A stretch of 64,000 nt of DNA from Ranitomeya variabilis (GCF_051348905.1 NC_135238.1:92131988-92195987); one strand, 5' to 3'. Shown: positions 1 through 9,697, numbered from the stretch's first letter. Numbers and translations: made by a program. Notes: generated from the sequence alone by a model not told the origin.

Positions 1-56
1 TTTTACGCAAGTGAAATTCCCATTTTTAAGATAGGAAGTTTGTTTTTCAGATGATG

Positions 57-60
57 AAAA
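57..60 (-). terminator. Pol III T4 terminator of tRNA-Thr
   Basis: On the minus strand four T residues follow the discriminator base of tRNA-Thr after only two further bases, the classic RNA polymerase III stop. It lies 3 to 6 bases below the low coordinate of tRNA-Thr and was seen unchanged in the other units. Confidence 0.85.
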
Positions 61-62
61 CA

Positions 63-136
63 AGGCACTGCTGAGATTCGAACTCAGGATCTCCTGTTTA
101 CTAGACAGGCGCTTTAACCAACTAAGCCACAGCACC
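63..136 (-). tRNA. tRNA-Thr-AGT: tRNA-Thr (anticodon AGT), unit 0
   Basis: This encodes threonine tRNA of 74 nt including discriminator T73; A34 is expected to become inosine and read ACU, ACC and ACA. The cloverleaf closes fully: acceptor GGTGCTG with CAGTGCC (two G-U pairs), D stem GCTT with AAGC, anticodon stem CCTGT with ACAGG around loop CTAGTAA (anticodon at 100..102), variable loop AGATC, T stem CTGAG with CTCAG around TTCGAAT. The A box TGGCTTAGTTGG fits the Pol III consensus, and the B box AGTTCGAATCT keeps T54, T55, C56 and A58. Compared with the vertebrate Thr-AGT I recall, 52-62 has become A-U and 6-67 U-A, both with pairing kept. There is no intron and no encoded CCA. Its 5' end faces tRNA-Ser across 447 bp. 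Confidence 0.98.
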
Positions 137-583
137 ACAAGCTGGAAAGCCTATGAAATCTAGGGAAGATGTCAGCACCAATCAAAACTTTCAAGTGGTT
201 AACTTAGCAAGACAACATTGAGTTGAGTTTCATTCCATGCACACAGAAACGAGGAACAGGATGTAATTCTCAGTCATGAAGTCCAGCTTTAATTTGGGAC
301 TTATTTTTCTTCCAAGTTATGACACAAAATAGGCGGATTGAAGGAATTCCACGGCAGGGCCAAAGGAGGAAAAATTAGGAATGATTGAAAAGTTGGTATT
401 AAAACCCTGAGCACTGGTTTATTTCTTACAGAGTTTGCCCCATTCTAACTTTAAAAAATAGACACTGTAGGAGATAATATAAGGCCACTCTGACAAAAGC
501 TGACATAAAATCTTCAGAGAAAGCACACTGACTGGTAAAAATAATCATTACATCTTATCTCCTTAGCGCATGAGCGGCATGTA
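137..583. other. Divergent spacer between tRNA-Thr and tRNA-Ser
   Basis: This 447-bp AT-rich interval lies between the 5' ends of the two tRNA genes and recurs in every unit. I find no open frame with an ATG of useful length, no third tRNA and no recognisable snRNA or mobile element. The only promoter-like signal is a weak one at 438..483 (an A/T-rich element, then TATAA at 478..482). Base 577, seven bases before tRNA-Ser, is G or C depending on the unit and marks two tRNA-Ser haplotypes. Base 368-equivalent is A in most units but T in units 1, 2 and 50. Confidence 0.8.
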
Positions 584-665
584 GACGAGGTGGCCGAGTG
601 GTTAAGGCGATGGACTGCTAATCCATTGTGCTCTGCATGCATGGGTTCGAATCCCATCCTCGTCG
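584..665 (+). tRNA. tRNA-Ser-GCT: tRNA-Ser (anticodon GCT), unit 0
   Basis: This encodes serine tRNA for AGC/AGU codons, 82 nt including discriminator G73, with the long variable arm of class II tRNAs. Acceptor GACGAGG pairs with CCTCGTC; the anticodon stem ATGGA/TCCAT holds loop CTGCTAA (GCT at 617..619); the variable-arm stem GTGC pairs with GCAT (one G-U pair); T stem ATGGG/CCCAT holds TTCGAAT. The A box (TGGCCGAGTGG) and B box (GGTTCGAATCC) match the Pol III consensus. The sequence is nearly the vertebrate Ser-GCT gene as I recall it, with gcatgca in the variable arm/T stem where the human gene has CpG dinucleotides. Upstream -7 base is G. No intron or encoded CCA. Confidence 0.98.
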
Positions 666-694
666 GTTTAATCTGCTTGTTACACGTTGTATTG

Positions 695-708
695 TTTTGA
701 TTTCTTTT
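695..708 (+). terminator. Distal T-runs downstream of tRNA-Ser
   Basis: tRNA-Ser lacks a close T4: only TTT follows it (667..669). The first T4 is at 695..698, 30 bases past the gene, and a second lies at 705..708 after TTTC. The base before the second run is C in most units but A in units 3, 11, 41, 42 and 45, all of which carry the C56T tRNA-Ser. Either Pol III stops inefficiently at TTT or the primary transcript carries a trailer of 30-40 nt. Confidence 0.55.
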
Positions 709-795
709 CTAGCCCAAGCGGTAGATACTTCAAGCTTGAAAGTTTATCTTCCTTTTTAAGAAAGCTGCTATCAAACTTTGCAGAGTCAGAAGTGT

Positions 796-849
796 AATTC
801 CACTGGTTTTATCTTTTAATGCAATTCCACTGGTTTTATCTTTTAATGC
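796..849. repeat. 27-bp tandem duplication private to unit 0
   Basis: Two exact 27-bp copies lie end to end, 796..822 and 823..849, each starting aattccactgg and ending taatgc. Every other unit has one copy. This explains 27 of the 35 extra bases of unit 0 and looks like a recent slippage or unequal exchange. Confidence 0.95.
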
Positions 850-1036
850 TTGATGCATCCTTTATTCTCTAAAGAAAATTATATCATCTAATTCCTTTTT
901 AAGCACTTCGACAGCAGAGATTTTTTTCTCTCAACTGCACTATGTTAGGACTGTGGTAAAGACAGGTTTAATGTCATACAAGAACAAAAGTCCTCTTTTT
1001 TTGGCTAAAATGGCCCAAACTGAGGTGAAGAAAGAA

Positions 1037-1110
1037 AAGCACTGCTGACATTCGAAATCAAGATTTTCTGTTTACTAAACAGGCGCTTTGACCAACTAAG
1101 CTAAAGACAA
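1037..1110 (-). pseudogene. Degenerate tRNA-Thr(AGT) relic, one per unit
   Basis: It aligns base for base with tRNA-Thr on the same strand. The D arm, anticodon loop (AGT kept) and A box TAGCTTAGTTGG survive. The 5' acceptor strand reads TTGTCTT and can no longer pair with the 3' side, 27-43 is a C-A mismatch, and the T arm reads TTGATTTCGAATGTC with broken stem pairs. A mature tRNA is not expected; whether the A box still binds TFIIIC is unknown. Low coordinates of the other copies, each about 74 bp: 2244, 3451, 4650, 5849, 7048, 8247, 9446, 10645, 11844, 13043, 14242, 15441, 16640, 17839, 19038, 20237, 21436, 22635, 23834, 25033, 26232, 27431, 28630, 29829, 31028, 32227, 33426, 34625, 35824, 37023, 38222, 39421, 40620, 41819, 43018, 44217, 45416, 46615, 47814, 49014, 50213, 51412, 52611, 53810, 55018, 56217, 57416, 58615, 59814, 61013, 62221, 63428. 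Copies at 53810 and 61013 have one extra G near the 5' end. Confidence 0.9.
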
Positions 1111-1129
1111 AATCCACTGGTTTTATGTT

Positions 1130-1137
1130 GTTATGCT
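1130..1137. repeat. 8-bp indel site: ancestral long form
   Basis: Units 0, 1, 44, 50 and 51 keep eight bases (gttatgct; also at 2337, 53904, 61107 and 62314) that the other 48 complete units lack. The left module of the internal duplication has tttaatgct at the matching place, so the long form is ancestral and the short form is a deletion that has spread. Confidence 0.85.
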
Positions 1138-1296
1138 TGATGCCATCTTCCTTCCTTTTTGGCCCCTATACAGAAGAAATTCTTAATCTCACAATTGCAC
1201 TATCAGTAGAGATGCAGCCAAGGTAAATTTGAGGTTTTACGCAAGTGAAATTCCCATTTTTAAGATAGGAAGTTTGTTTTTCAGATGATGAAAACA

Positions 1297-1370
1297 AGGC
1301 ACTGCTGAGATTCGAACTCAGGATCTCCTGTTTACTAGACAGGCGCTTTAACCAACTAAGCCACAGCACC
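1297..1370 (-). tRNA. tRNA-Thr-AGT: tRNA-Thr (AGT), unit 1
   Basis: Same as the unit 0 gene. Downstream of its 3' end, the flank at about 1220 has T where all other units have C in gaCgcag, a CpG transition. Confidence 0.97.
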
Positions 1371-1817
1371 ACAAGCTGGAAAGCCTATGAAATCTAGGGA
1401 AGATGTCAGCACCAATCAAAACTTTCAAGTGGTTAACTTAGCAAGACAACATTGAGTTGAGTTTCATTCCATGCACACAGAAACGAGGAACAGGATGTAA
1501 TTCTCAGTCATGAAGTCCAGCTTTAATTTGGGACTTATTTTTCTTCCAAGTTATGACACAAAATAGGCGGATTGAAGGAATTCCACGGCAGGGCCAATGG
1601 AGGAAAAATTAGGAATGATTGAAAAGTTGGTATTAAAACCCTGAGCACTGGTTTATTTCCTACAGAGTTTGCCCCAATCTAACTTTAAAAAATAGACACT
1701 GTAGGAGATAATATAAGGCCACTCTGACAAAAGCTGACATAAAATCTTCAGAGAAAGCACACTGACTGGTAAAAATAATCATTACATCTTATCTCCTTAG
1801 CGCATGAGCGCCATGTA

Positions 1818-1899
1818 GACGAGGTGGCCGAGTGGTTAAGGCGATGGACTGCTAATCCATTGTGCTCTGCATGCATGGGTTCGAATCCCATCCTCGTCG
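1818..1899 (+). tRNA. tRNA-Ser-GCT: tRNA-Ser (GCT), unit 1
   Basis: Gene as in unit 0; upstream -7 base is C (1811), one of only four copies that combine C at -7 with an unaltered tRNA. Confidence 0.97.
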
Positions 1900-2503
1900 G
1901 TTTAATCTGCTTGTTACACGTTGTATTGTTTTGATTTCTTTTCTAGCCCAAGCGGTAGATACTTCAAGCTTGAAAGTTTATCTTCCTTTTTAAGAAAGCT
2001 GCTATCAAACTTTGCAGAGTCAGAAGTGTAATTCCACTGGTTTTATCTTTTAATGCTTGATGCATCCTTTATTCTCTAAAGAAAATTATATCATCTAATT
2101 CCTTTTTAAGCACTTCGACAGCAGAGATTTTTTTCTCTCAACTGCACTATGTTAGGACTGTGGTAAAGACAGGTTTAATGTCATACAAGAACAAAAGTCC
2201 TCTTTTTTTGGCTAAAATGGCCCAAACTGAGGTGAAGAAAGAAAAGCACTGCTGACATTCGAAATCAAGATTTTCTGTTTACTAAACAGGCGCTTTGACC
2301 AACTAAGCTAAAGACAAAATCCACTGGTTTTATGTTGTTATGCTTGATGCCATCTTCCTTCCTTTTTGGCCCCTATACAGAAGAAATTCTTAATCTCACA
2401 ATTGCACTATCAGTAGAGACGCAGCCAAGGTAAATTTGAGGTTTTACGCAAGTGAAATTCCCATTTTTAAGATAGGAAGTTTGTTTTTCAGATGATGAAA
2501 ACA

Positions 2504-2577
2504 AGGCACTGCTGAGATTCGAACTCAGGATCTCCTGTTTACTAGACAGGCGCTTTAACCAACTAAGCCACAGCACC
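2504..2577 (-). tRNA. tRNA-Thr-AGT: tRNA-Thr (AGT), unit 2
   Basis: Same as unit 0. The divergent spacer beyond it has a private CpG transition (ccaTggcagg, near 2793). Confidence 0.97.
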
Positions 2578-3024
2578 ACAAGCTGGAAAGCCTATGAAAT
2601 CTAGGGAAGATGTCAGCACCAATCAAAACTTTCAAGTGGTTAACTTAGCAAGACAACATTGAGTTGAGTTTCATTCCATGCACACAGAAACGAGGAACAG
2701 GATGTAATTCTCAGTCATGAAGTCCAGCTTTAATTTGGGACTTATTTTTCTTCCAAGTTATGACACAAAATAGGCGGATTGAAGGAATTCCATGGCAGGG
2801 CCAATGGAGGAAAAATTAGGAATGATTGAAAAGTTGGTATTAAAACCCTGAGCACTGGTTTATTTCCTACAGAGTTTGCCCCAATCTAACTTTAAAAAAT
2901 AGACACTGTAGGAGATAATATAAGGCCACTCTGACAAAAGCTGACATAAAATCTTCAGAGAAAGCACACTGACTGGTAAAAATAATCATTACATCTTATC
3001 TCCTTAGCGCATGAGCGCCATGTA

Positions 3025-3106
3025 GACGAGGTGGCCGAGTGGTTAAGGCGATGGACTGCTAATCCATTGTGCTCTGCATGCATGGGTTCGAATCCCATCC
3101 TCGTCG
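3025..3106 (+). tRNA. tRNA-Ser-GCT: tRNA-Ser (GCT), unit 2
   Basis: Gene as in unit 0; -7 base is C. Confidence 0.97.
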
Positions 3107-3702
3107 GTTTAATCTGCTTGTTACACGTTGTATTGTTTTGATTTCTTTTCTAGCCCAAGCGGTAGATACTTCAAGCTTGAAAGTTTATCTTCCTTTTTAA
3201 GAAAGCTGCTATCAAACTTTGCAGAGTCAGAAGTGTAATTCCACTGGTTTTATCTTTTAATGCTTGATGCATCCTTTATTCTCTAAAGAAAATTATATCA
3301 TCTAATTCCTTTTTAAGCACTTCGACAGCGGAGATTTTTTTCTCTCAACTGCACTATGTTAGGACTGTGGTAAAGACAGGTTTAATGTCATACAAGAACA
3401 AAAGTCCTCTTTTTTTGGCTAAAATGGCCCAAACTGAGGTGAAGAAAGAAAAGCACTGCTGACATTCGAAATCAAGATTTTCTGTTTACTAAACAGGCGC
3501 TTTGACCAACTAAGCTAAAGACAAAATCCACTGGTTTTATGTTTGATGCCATCTTCCTTCCTTTTTGGCCCCTATACAAAAGAAATTCTTAATCTCACAA
3601 TTGCACTATCAGTAGAGACGCAGCCAAGGTAAATTTGAGGTTTTACGCAAGTGAAATTCCCATTTTTAAGATAGGAAGTTTGTTTTTCAGATGATGAAAA
3701 CA

Positions 3703-3776
3703 AGGCACTGCTGAGATTCGAACTCAGGATCTCCTGTTTACTAGACAGGCGCTTTAACCAACTAAGCCACAGCACC
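3703..3776 (-). tRNA. tRNA-Thr-AGT: tRNA-Thr (AGT), unit 3
   Basis: Same as unit 0. The leading flank has atacAaaag instead of atacGaag-type gaag, a variant shared with units 6, 12 and 13. Confidence 0.97.
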
Positions 3777-4223
3777 ACAAGCTGGAAAGCCTATGAAATC
3801 TAGGGAAGATGTCAGCACCAATCAAAACTTTCAAGTGGTTAACTTAGCAAGACAACATTGAGTTGAGTTTCATTCCATGCACACAGAAACGAGGAACAGG
3901 ATGTAATTCTCAGTCATGAAGTCCAGCTTTAATTTGGGACTTATTTTTCTTCCAAGTTATGACACAAAATAGGCGGATTGAAGGAATTCCACGGCAGGGC
4001 CAAAGGAGGAAAAATTAGGAATGATTGAAAAGTTGGTATTAAAACCCTGAGCACTGGTTTATTTCCTACAGAGTTTGCCCCAATCTAACTTTAAAAAATA
4101 GACACTGTAGGAGATAATATAAGGCCACTCTGACAAAAGCTGACATAAAATCTTCAGAGAAAGCACACTGACTGGTAAAAATAATCATTACATCTTATCT
4201 CCTTAGCGCATGAGCGCCATGTA

Positions 4224-4305
4224 GACGAGGTGGCCGAGTGGTTAAGGCGATGGACTGCTAATCCATTGTGCTCTGCATGCATGGGTTTGAATCCCATCCT
4301 CGTCG
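4224..4305 (+). tRNA. tRNA-Ser-GCT: tRNA-Ser (GCT), B-box C56T variant, unit 3
   Basis: T-loop TTTGAAT: C56 is T at 4288. C56 pairs with G19 in the tRNA elbow and is a key TFIIIC contact in the B box, so transcription and folding are probably impaired. -7 base is C; the distal T-run variant A is present at 4344. Confidence 0.9.
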
Positions 4306-4901
4306 GTTTAATCTGCTTGTTACACGTTGTATTGTTTTGATTTATTTTCTAGCCCAAGCGGTAGATACTTCAAGCTTGAAAGTTTATCTTCCTTTTTAAG
4401 AAAGCTGCTATCAAACTTTGCAGAGTCAGAAGTGTAATTCCACTGGTTTTATCTTTTAATGCTTGATGCATCCTTTATTCTCTAAAGAAAATTATATCAT
4501 CTAATTCCTTTTTAAGCACTTCGACAGCAGAGATTTTTTTCTCTCAACTGCACTATGTTAGGACTGTGGTAAAGACAGGTTTAATGTCATACAAGAACAA
4601 AAGTCCTCTTTTTTTGGCTAAAATGGCCCAAACTGAGGTGAAGAAAGAAAAGCACTGCTGACATTCGAAATCAAGATTTTCTGTTTACTAAACAGGCGCT
4701 TTGACCAACTAAGCTAAAGACAAAATTCACTATTTTTATGTTTGATGCCATCTTCCTTCCTTTTTGGCCCCTATACAGAAGAAATTCTTAATCTCACAAT
4801 TGCACTATCAGTAGAGACGCAGCCAAGGTAAATTTGAGGTTTTACGCAAGTGAAATTCCCATTTTTAAGATAGGAAGTTTGTTTTTCAGATGATGAAAAC
4901 A

Positions 4902-4975
4902 AGGCACTGCTGAGATTCGAACTCAGGATCTCCTGTTTACTAGACAGGCGCTTTAACCAACTAAGCCACAGCACC
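4902..4975 (-). tRNA. tRNA-Thr-AGT: tRNA-Thr (AGT), unit 4
   Basis: Same as unit 0; leading flank has the attcactattt form shared with units 5, 16 and 17. Confidence 0.97.
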
Positions 4976-5422
4976 ACAAGCTGGAAAGCCTATGAAATCT
5001 AGGGAAGATGTCAGCACCAATCAAAACTTTCAAGTGGTTAACTTAGCAAGACAACATTGAGTTGAGTTTCATTCCATGCACACAGAAACGAGGAACAGGA
5101 TGTAATTCTCAGTCATGAAGTCCAGCTTTAATTTGGGACTTATTTTTCTTCCAAGTTATGACACAAAATAGGCGGATTGAAGGAATTCCACGGCAGGGCC
5201 AAAGGAGGAAAAATTAGGAATGATTGAAAAGTTGGTATTAAAACCCTGAGCACTGGTTTATTTCCTACAGAGTTTGCCCCAATCTAACTTTAAAAAATAG
5301 ACACTGTAGGAGATAATATAAGGCCACTCTGACAAAAGCTGACATAAAATCTTCAGAGAAAGCACACTGACTGGTAAAAATAATCATTACATCTTATCTC
5401 CTTAGCGCATGAGCGGCATGTA

Positions 5423-5504
5423 GACGAGGTGGCCGAGTGGTTAAGGCGATGGACTGCTAATCCATTGTGCTCTGCATGCATGGGTTTGAATCCCATCCTC
5501 GTCG
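5423..5504 (+). tRNA. tRNA-Ser-GCT: tRNA-Ser (GCT), C56T variant, unit 4
   Basis: C56T at 5487, here with G at -7. Only units 4 and 16 show this recombinant combination. Confidence 0.9.
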
Positions 5505-6100
5505 GTTTAATCTGCTTGTTACACGTTGTATTGTTTTGATTTCTTTTCTAGCCCAAGCGGTAGATACTTCAAGCTTGAAAGTTTATCTTCCTTTTTAAGA
5601 AAGCTGCTATCAAACTTTGCAGAGTCAGAAGTGTAATTCCACTGGTTTTATCTTTTAATGCTTGATGCATCCTTTATTCTCTAAAGAAAATTATATCATC
5701 TAATTCCTTTTTAAGCACTTCGACAGCAGAGATTTTTTTCTCTCAACTGCACTATGTTAGGACTGTGGTAAAGACAGGTTTAATGTCATACAAGAACAAA
5801 AGTCCTCTTTTTTTGGCTAAAATGGCCCAAACTGAGGTGAAGAAAGAAAAGCACTGCTGACATTCGAAATCAAGATTTTCTGTTTACTAAACAGGCGCTT
5901 TGACCAACTAAGCTAAAGACAAAATTCACTATTTTTATGTTTGATGCCATCTTCCTTCCTTTTTGGCCCCTATACAGAAGAAATTCTTAATCTCACAATT
6001 GCACTATCAGTAGAGACGCAGCCAAGGTAAATTTGAGGTTTTACGCAAGTGAAATTCCCATTTTTAAGATAGGAAGTTTGTTTTTCAGATGATGAAAACA

Positions 6101-6174
6101 AGGCACTGCTGAGATTCGAACTCAGGATCTCCTGTTTACTAGACAGGCGCTTTAACCAACTAAGCCACAGCACC
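6101..6174 (-). tRNA. tRNA-Thr-AGT: tRNA-Thr (AGT), unit 5
   Basis: Same as unit 0. Confidence 0.97.
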
Positions 6175-6621
6175 ACAAGCTGGAAAGCCTATGAAATCTA
6201 GGGAAGATGTCAGCACCAATCAAAACTTTCAAGTGGTTAACTTAGCAAGACAACATTGAGTTGAGTTTCATTCCATGCACACAGAAACGAGGAACAGGAT
6301 GTAATTCTCAGTCATGAAGTCCAGCTTTAATTTGGGACTTATTTTTCTTCCAAGTTATGACACAAAATAGGCGGATTGAAGGAATTCCACGGCAGGGCCA
6401 AAGGAGGAAAAATTAGGAATGATTGAAAAGTTGGTATTAAAACCCTGAGCACTGGTTTATTTCCTACAGAGTTTGCCCCAATCTAACTTTAAAAAATAGA
6501 CACTGTAGGAGATAATATAAGGCCACTCTGACAAAAGCTGACATAAAATCTTCAGAGAAAGCACACTGACTGGTAAAAATAATCATTACATCTTATCTCC
6601 TTAGCGCATGAGCGGCATGTA

Positions 6622-6703
6622 GACGAGGTGGCCGAGTGGTTAAGGCGATGGACTGCTAATCCATTGTGCTCTGCATGCATGGGTTCGAATCCCATCCTCG
6701 TCG
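6622..6703 (+). tRNA. tRNA-Ser-GCT: tRNA-Ser (GCT), unit 5
   Basis: Unaltered; -7 base G. Confidence 0.97.
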
Positions 6704-7299
6704 GTTTAATCTGCTTGTTACACGTTGTATTGTTTTGATTTCTTTTCTAGCCCAAGCGGTAGATACTTCAAGCTTGAAAGTTTATCTTCCTTTTTAAGAA
6801 AGCTGCTATCAAACTTTGCAGAGTCAGAAGTGTAATTCCACTGGTTTTATCTTTTAATGCTTGATGCATCCTTTATTCTCTAAAGAAAATTATATCATCT
6901 AATTCCTTTTTAAGCACTTCGACAGCAGAGATTTTTTTCTCTCAACTGCACTATGTTAGGACTGTGGTAAAGACAGGTTTAATGTCATACAAGAACAAAA
7001 GTCCTCTTTTTTTGGCTAAAATGGCCCAAACTGAGGTGAAGAAAGAAAAGCACTGCTGACATTCGAAATCAAGATTTTCTGTTTACTAAACAGGCGCTTT
7101 GACCAACTAAGCTAAAGACAAAATCCACTGGTTTTATGTTTGATGCCATCTTCCTTCCTTTTTGGCCCCTATACAAAAGAAATTCTTAATCTCACAATTG
7201 CACTATCAGTAGAGACGCAGCCAAGGTAAATTTGAGGTTTTACGCAAGTGAAATTCCCATTTTTAAGATAGGAAGTTTGTTTTTCAGATGATGAAAACA

Positions 7300-7373
7300 A
7301 GGCACTGCTGAGATTCGAACTCAGGATCTCCTGTTTACTAGACAGGCGCTTTAACCAACTAAGCCACAGCACC
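7300..7373 (-). tRNA. tRNA-Thr-AGT: tRNA-Thr (AGT), unit 6
   Basis: Same as unit 0; atacaaaag flank variant. Confidence 0.97.
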
Positions 7374-7820
7374 ACAAGCTGGAAAGCCTATGAAATCTAG
7401 GGAAGATGTCAGCACCAATCAAAACTTTCAAGTGGTTAACTTAGCAAGACAACATTGAGTTGAGTTTCATTCCATGCACACAGAAACGAGGAACAGGATG
7501 TAATTCTCAGTCATGAAGTCCAGCTTTAATTTGGGACTTATTTTTCTTCCAAGTTATGACACAAAATAGGCGGATTGAAGGAATTCCACGGCAGGGCCAA
7601 AGGAGGAAAAATTAGGAATGATTGAAAAGTTGGTATTAAAACCCTGAGCACTGGTTTATTTCCTACAGAGTTTGCCCCAATCTAACTTTAAAAAATAGAC
7701 ACTGTAGGAGATAATATAAGGCCACTCTGACAAAAGCTGACATAAAATCTTCAGAGAAAGCACACTGACTGGTAAAAATAATCATTACATCTTATCTCCT
7801 TAGCGCATGAGCGGCATGTA

Positions 7821-7902
7821 GACGAGGTGGCCGAGTGGTTAAGGCGATGGACTGCTAATCCATTGTGCTCTGCATGCATGGGTTCGAATCCCATCCTCGT
7901 CG
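7821..7902 (+). tRNA. tRNA-Ser-GCT: tRNA-Ser (GCT), unit 6
   Basis: Unaltered; -7 base G. About here begins the stretch that recurs 13,189 bp downstream. Confidence 0.97.
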
Positions 7903-8498
7903 GTTTAATCTGCTTGTTACACGTTGTATTGTTTTGATTTCTTTTCTAGCCCAAGCGGTAGATACTTCAAGCTTGAAAGTTTATCTTCCTTTTTAAGAAA
8001 GCTGCTATCAAACTTTGCAGAGTCAGAAGTGTAATTCCACTGGTTTTATCTTTTAATGCTTGATGCATCCTTTATTCTCTAAAGAAAATTATATCATCTA
8101 ATTCCTTTTTAAGCACTTCGACAGCAGAGATTTTTTTCTCTCAACTGCACTATGTTAGGACTGTGGTAAAGACAGGTTTAATGTCATACAAGAACAAAAG
8201 TCCTCTTTTTTTGGCTAAAATGGCCCAAACTGAGGTGAAGAAAGAAAAGCACTGCTGACATTCGAAATCAAGATTTTCTGTTTACTAAACAGGCGCTTTG
8301 ACCAACTAAGCTAAAGACAAAATCCACTATTTTTATGTTTGATGCCATCTTCCTTCCTTTTTGGCCCCTATACAGAAGAAATTCTTAATCTCACAATTGC
8401 ACTATCAGTAGAGACGCAGCCAAGGTAAATTTGAGGTTTTACGCAAGTGAAATTCCCATTTTTAAGATAGGAAGTTTGTTTTTCAGATGATGAAAACA

Positions 8499-8572
8499 AG
8501 GCACTGCTGAGATTCGAACTCAGGATCTCCTGTTTACTAGACAGGCGCTTTAACCAACTAAGCCACAGCACC
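8499..8572 (-). tRNA. tRNA-Thr-AGT: tRNA-Thr (AGT), unit 7
   Basis: Same as unit 0; leading flank has ccactattt. Confidence 0.97.
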
Positions 8573-9019
8573 ACAAGCTGGAAAGCCTATGAAATCTAGG
8601 GAAGATGTCAGCACCAATCAAAACTTTCAAGTGGTTAACTTAGCAAGACAACATTGAGTTGAGTTTCATTCCATGCACACAGAAACGAGGAACAGGATGT
8701 AATTCTCAGTCATGAAGTCCAGCTTTAATTTGGGACTTATTTTTCTTCCAAGTTATGACACAAAATAGGCGGATTGAAGGAATTCCACGGCAGGGCCAAA
8801 GGAGGAAAAATTAGGAATGATTGAAAAGTTGGTATTAAAACCCTGAGCACTGGTTTATTTCCTACAGAGTTTGCCCCAATCTAACTTTAAAAAATAGACA
8901 CTGTAGGAGATAATATAAGGCCACTCTGACAAAAGCTGACATAAAATCTTCAGAGAAAGCACACTGACTGGTAAAAATAATCATTACATCTTATCTCCTT
9001 AGCGCATGAGCGCCATGTA

Positions 9020-9101
9020 GACGAGGTGGCCGAGTGGTTAAGGCGATGGACTGCTAATCCATTGTGCTCTGCATGCATGGGTTTGAATCCCATCCTCGTC
9101 G
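9020..9101 (+). tRNA. tRNA-Ser-GCT: tRNA-Ser (GCT), C56T variant, unit 7
   Basis: C56T at 9084; -7 base C. Confidence 0.9.
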
Positions 9102-9697
9102 GTTTAATCTGCTTGTTACACGTTGTATTGTTTTGATTTCTTTTCTAGCCCAAGCGGTAGATACTTCAAGCTTGAAAGTTTATCTTCCTTTTTAAGAAAG
9201 CTGCTATCAAACTTTGCAGAGTCAGAAGTGTAATTCCACTGGTTTTATCTTTTAATGCTTGATGCATCCTTTATTCTCTAAAGAAAATTATATCATCTAA
9301 TTCCTTTTTAAGCACTTCGACAGCAGAGATTTTTTTCTCTCAACTGCACTATGTTAGGACTGTGGTAAAGACAGGTTTAATGTCATACAAGAACAAAAGT
9401 CCTCTTTTTTTGGCTAAAATGGCCCAAACTGAGGTGAAGAAAGAAAAGCACTGCTGACATTCGAAATCAAGATTTTCTGTTTACTAAACAGGCGCTTTGA
9501 CCAACTAAGCTAAAGACAAAATCCACTATTTTTATGTTTGATGCCATCTTCCTTCCTTTTTGGCCCCTATACAGAAGAAATTCTTAATCTCACAATTGCA
9601 CTATCAGTAGAGACGCAGCCAAGGTAAATTTGAGGTTTTACGCAAGTGAAATTCCCATTTTTAAGATAGGAAGTTTGTTTTTCAGATGATGAAAACA

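Larger units (their letters stand above)
666..1036. other. Spacer between tRNA-Ser and tRNA-Thr relic
   Basis: This holds the distal T-runs of tRNA-Ser and, from 823, the left part of the older copy of the internal duplication. There is no gene of its own. It is AT-rich, with a T7 run in the 920s and another near 995. Units 39 and 44 share a T-to-G change here (gaaaatGata), and unit 2 has a private A-to-G. Confidence 0.75.
1..1234. repeat. Unit 0, reference and longest copy (1234 bp)
   Basis: This unit exceeds the 1199-bp norm by 35 bp: a private 27-bp tandem duplication plus an 8-bp stretch (1130..1137) that most units lack. It also has T instead of C in ttTcttaca near 426 and T instead of A in cccaTtcta near 443, a pair shared only with units 44 and 45. 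The first base of the window falls in the 3' flank of tRNA-Thr, so the numbering origin is arbitrary. Confidence 0.95.
823..1370. repeat. Ancient internal duplication: relic module and live tRNA-Thr module
   Basis: Two adjoining modules, 823..1110 and 1111..1370, are diverged copies. Collinear anchors are ccactggtttta (827 and 1114), atgcttgatgc (about 846 and 1133), tctca..tgcactat (ending 943 and 1203) and gcactgctga.attcgaa inside the tRNA parts. From the second-last anchor to the tRNA 3' end the distance is 94 bp in both. The first module ends where the second begins, so it arose as a tandem duplication of tRNA-Thr with its 3' flank. The left copy decayed into the relic. The right copy lies partly in the next unit by my numbering. 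The same structure is present in all units. Confidence 0.88.

Noticed and set aside
137-583. Selenocysteine-tRNA-like or U6-like gene in the divergent spacer
   Set aside because: Only a loose PSE/TATA resemblance exists; no U6 or tRNA-Sec body and no T4 terminator lie at a suitable distance before tRNA-Ser.
1037-1110. tRNA-derived SINE
   Set aside because: The relic occurs once per unit at a fixed place, aligns with the neighbouring tRNA-Thr including its flank, and lacks a poly-A or simple-repeat tail and target-site duplications. Local duplication explains it better.
1037-1110. A third functional tRNA gene per unit
   Set aside because: The acceptor stem cannot pair, the anticodon stem has a mismatch and the T arm is degraded, although the AGT anticodon and A box remain.
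1166-1372. Recurring minus-strand open frame of about 68 codons in every unit
   Set aside because: It begins at a GTG just upstream of tRNA-Thr, reads through the tRNA and its flank, has no ATG start, and is preserved only because the repeat is homogenised. It is a shadow of the tRNA gene, not a protein gene.
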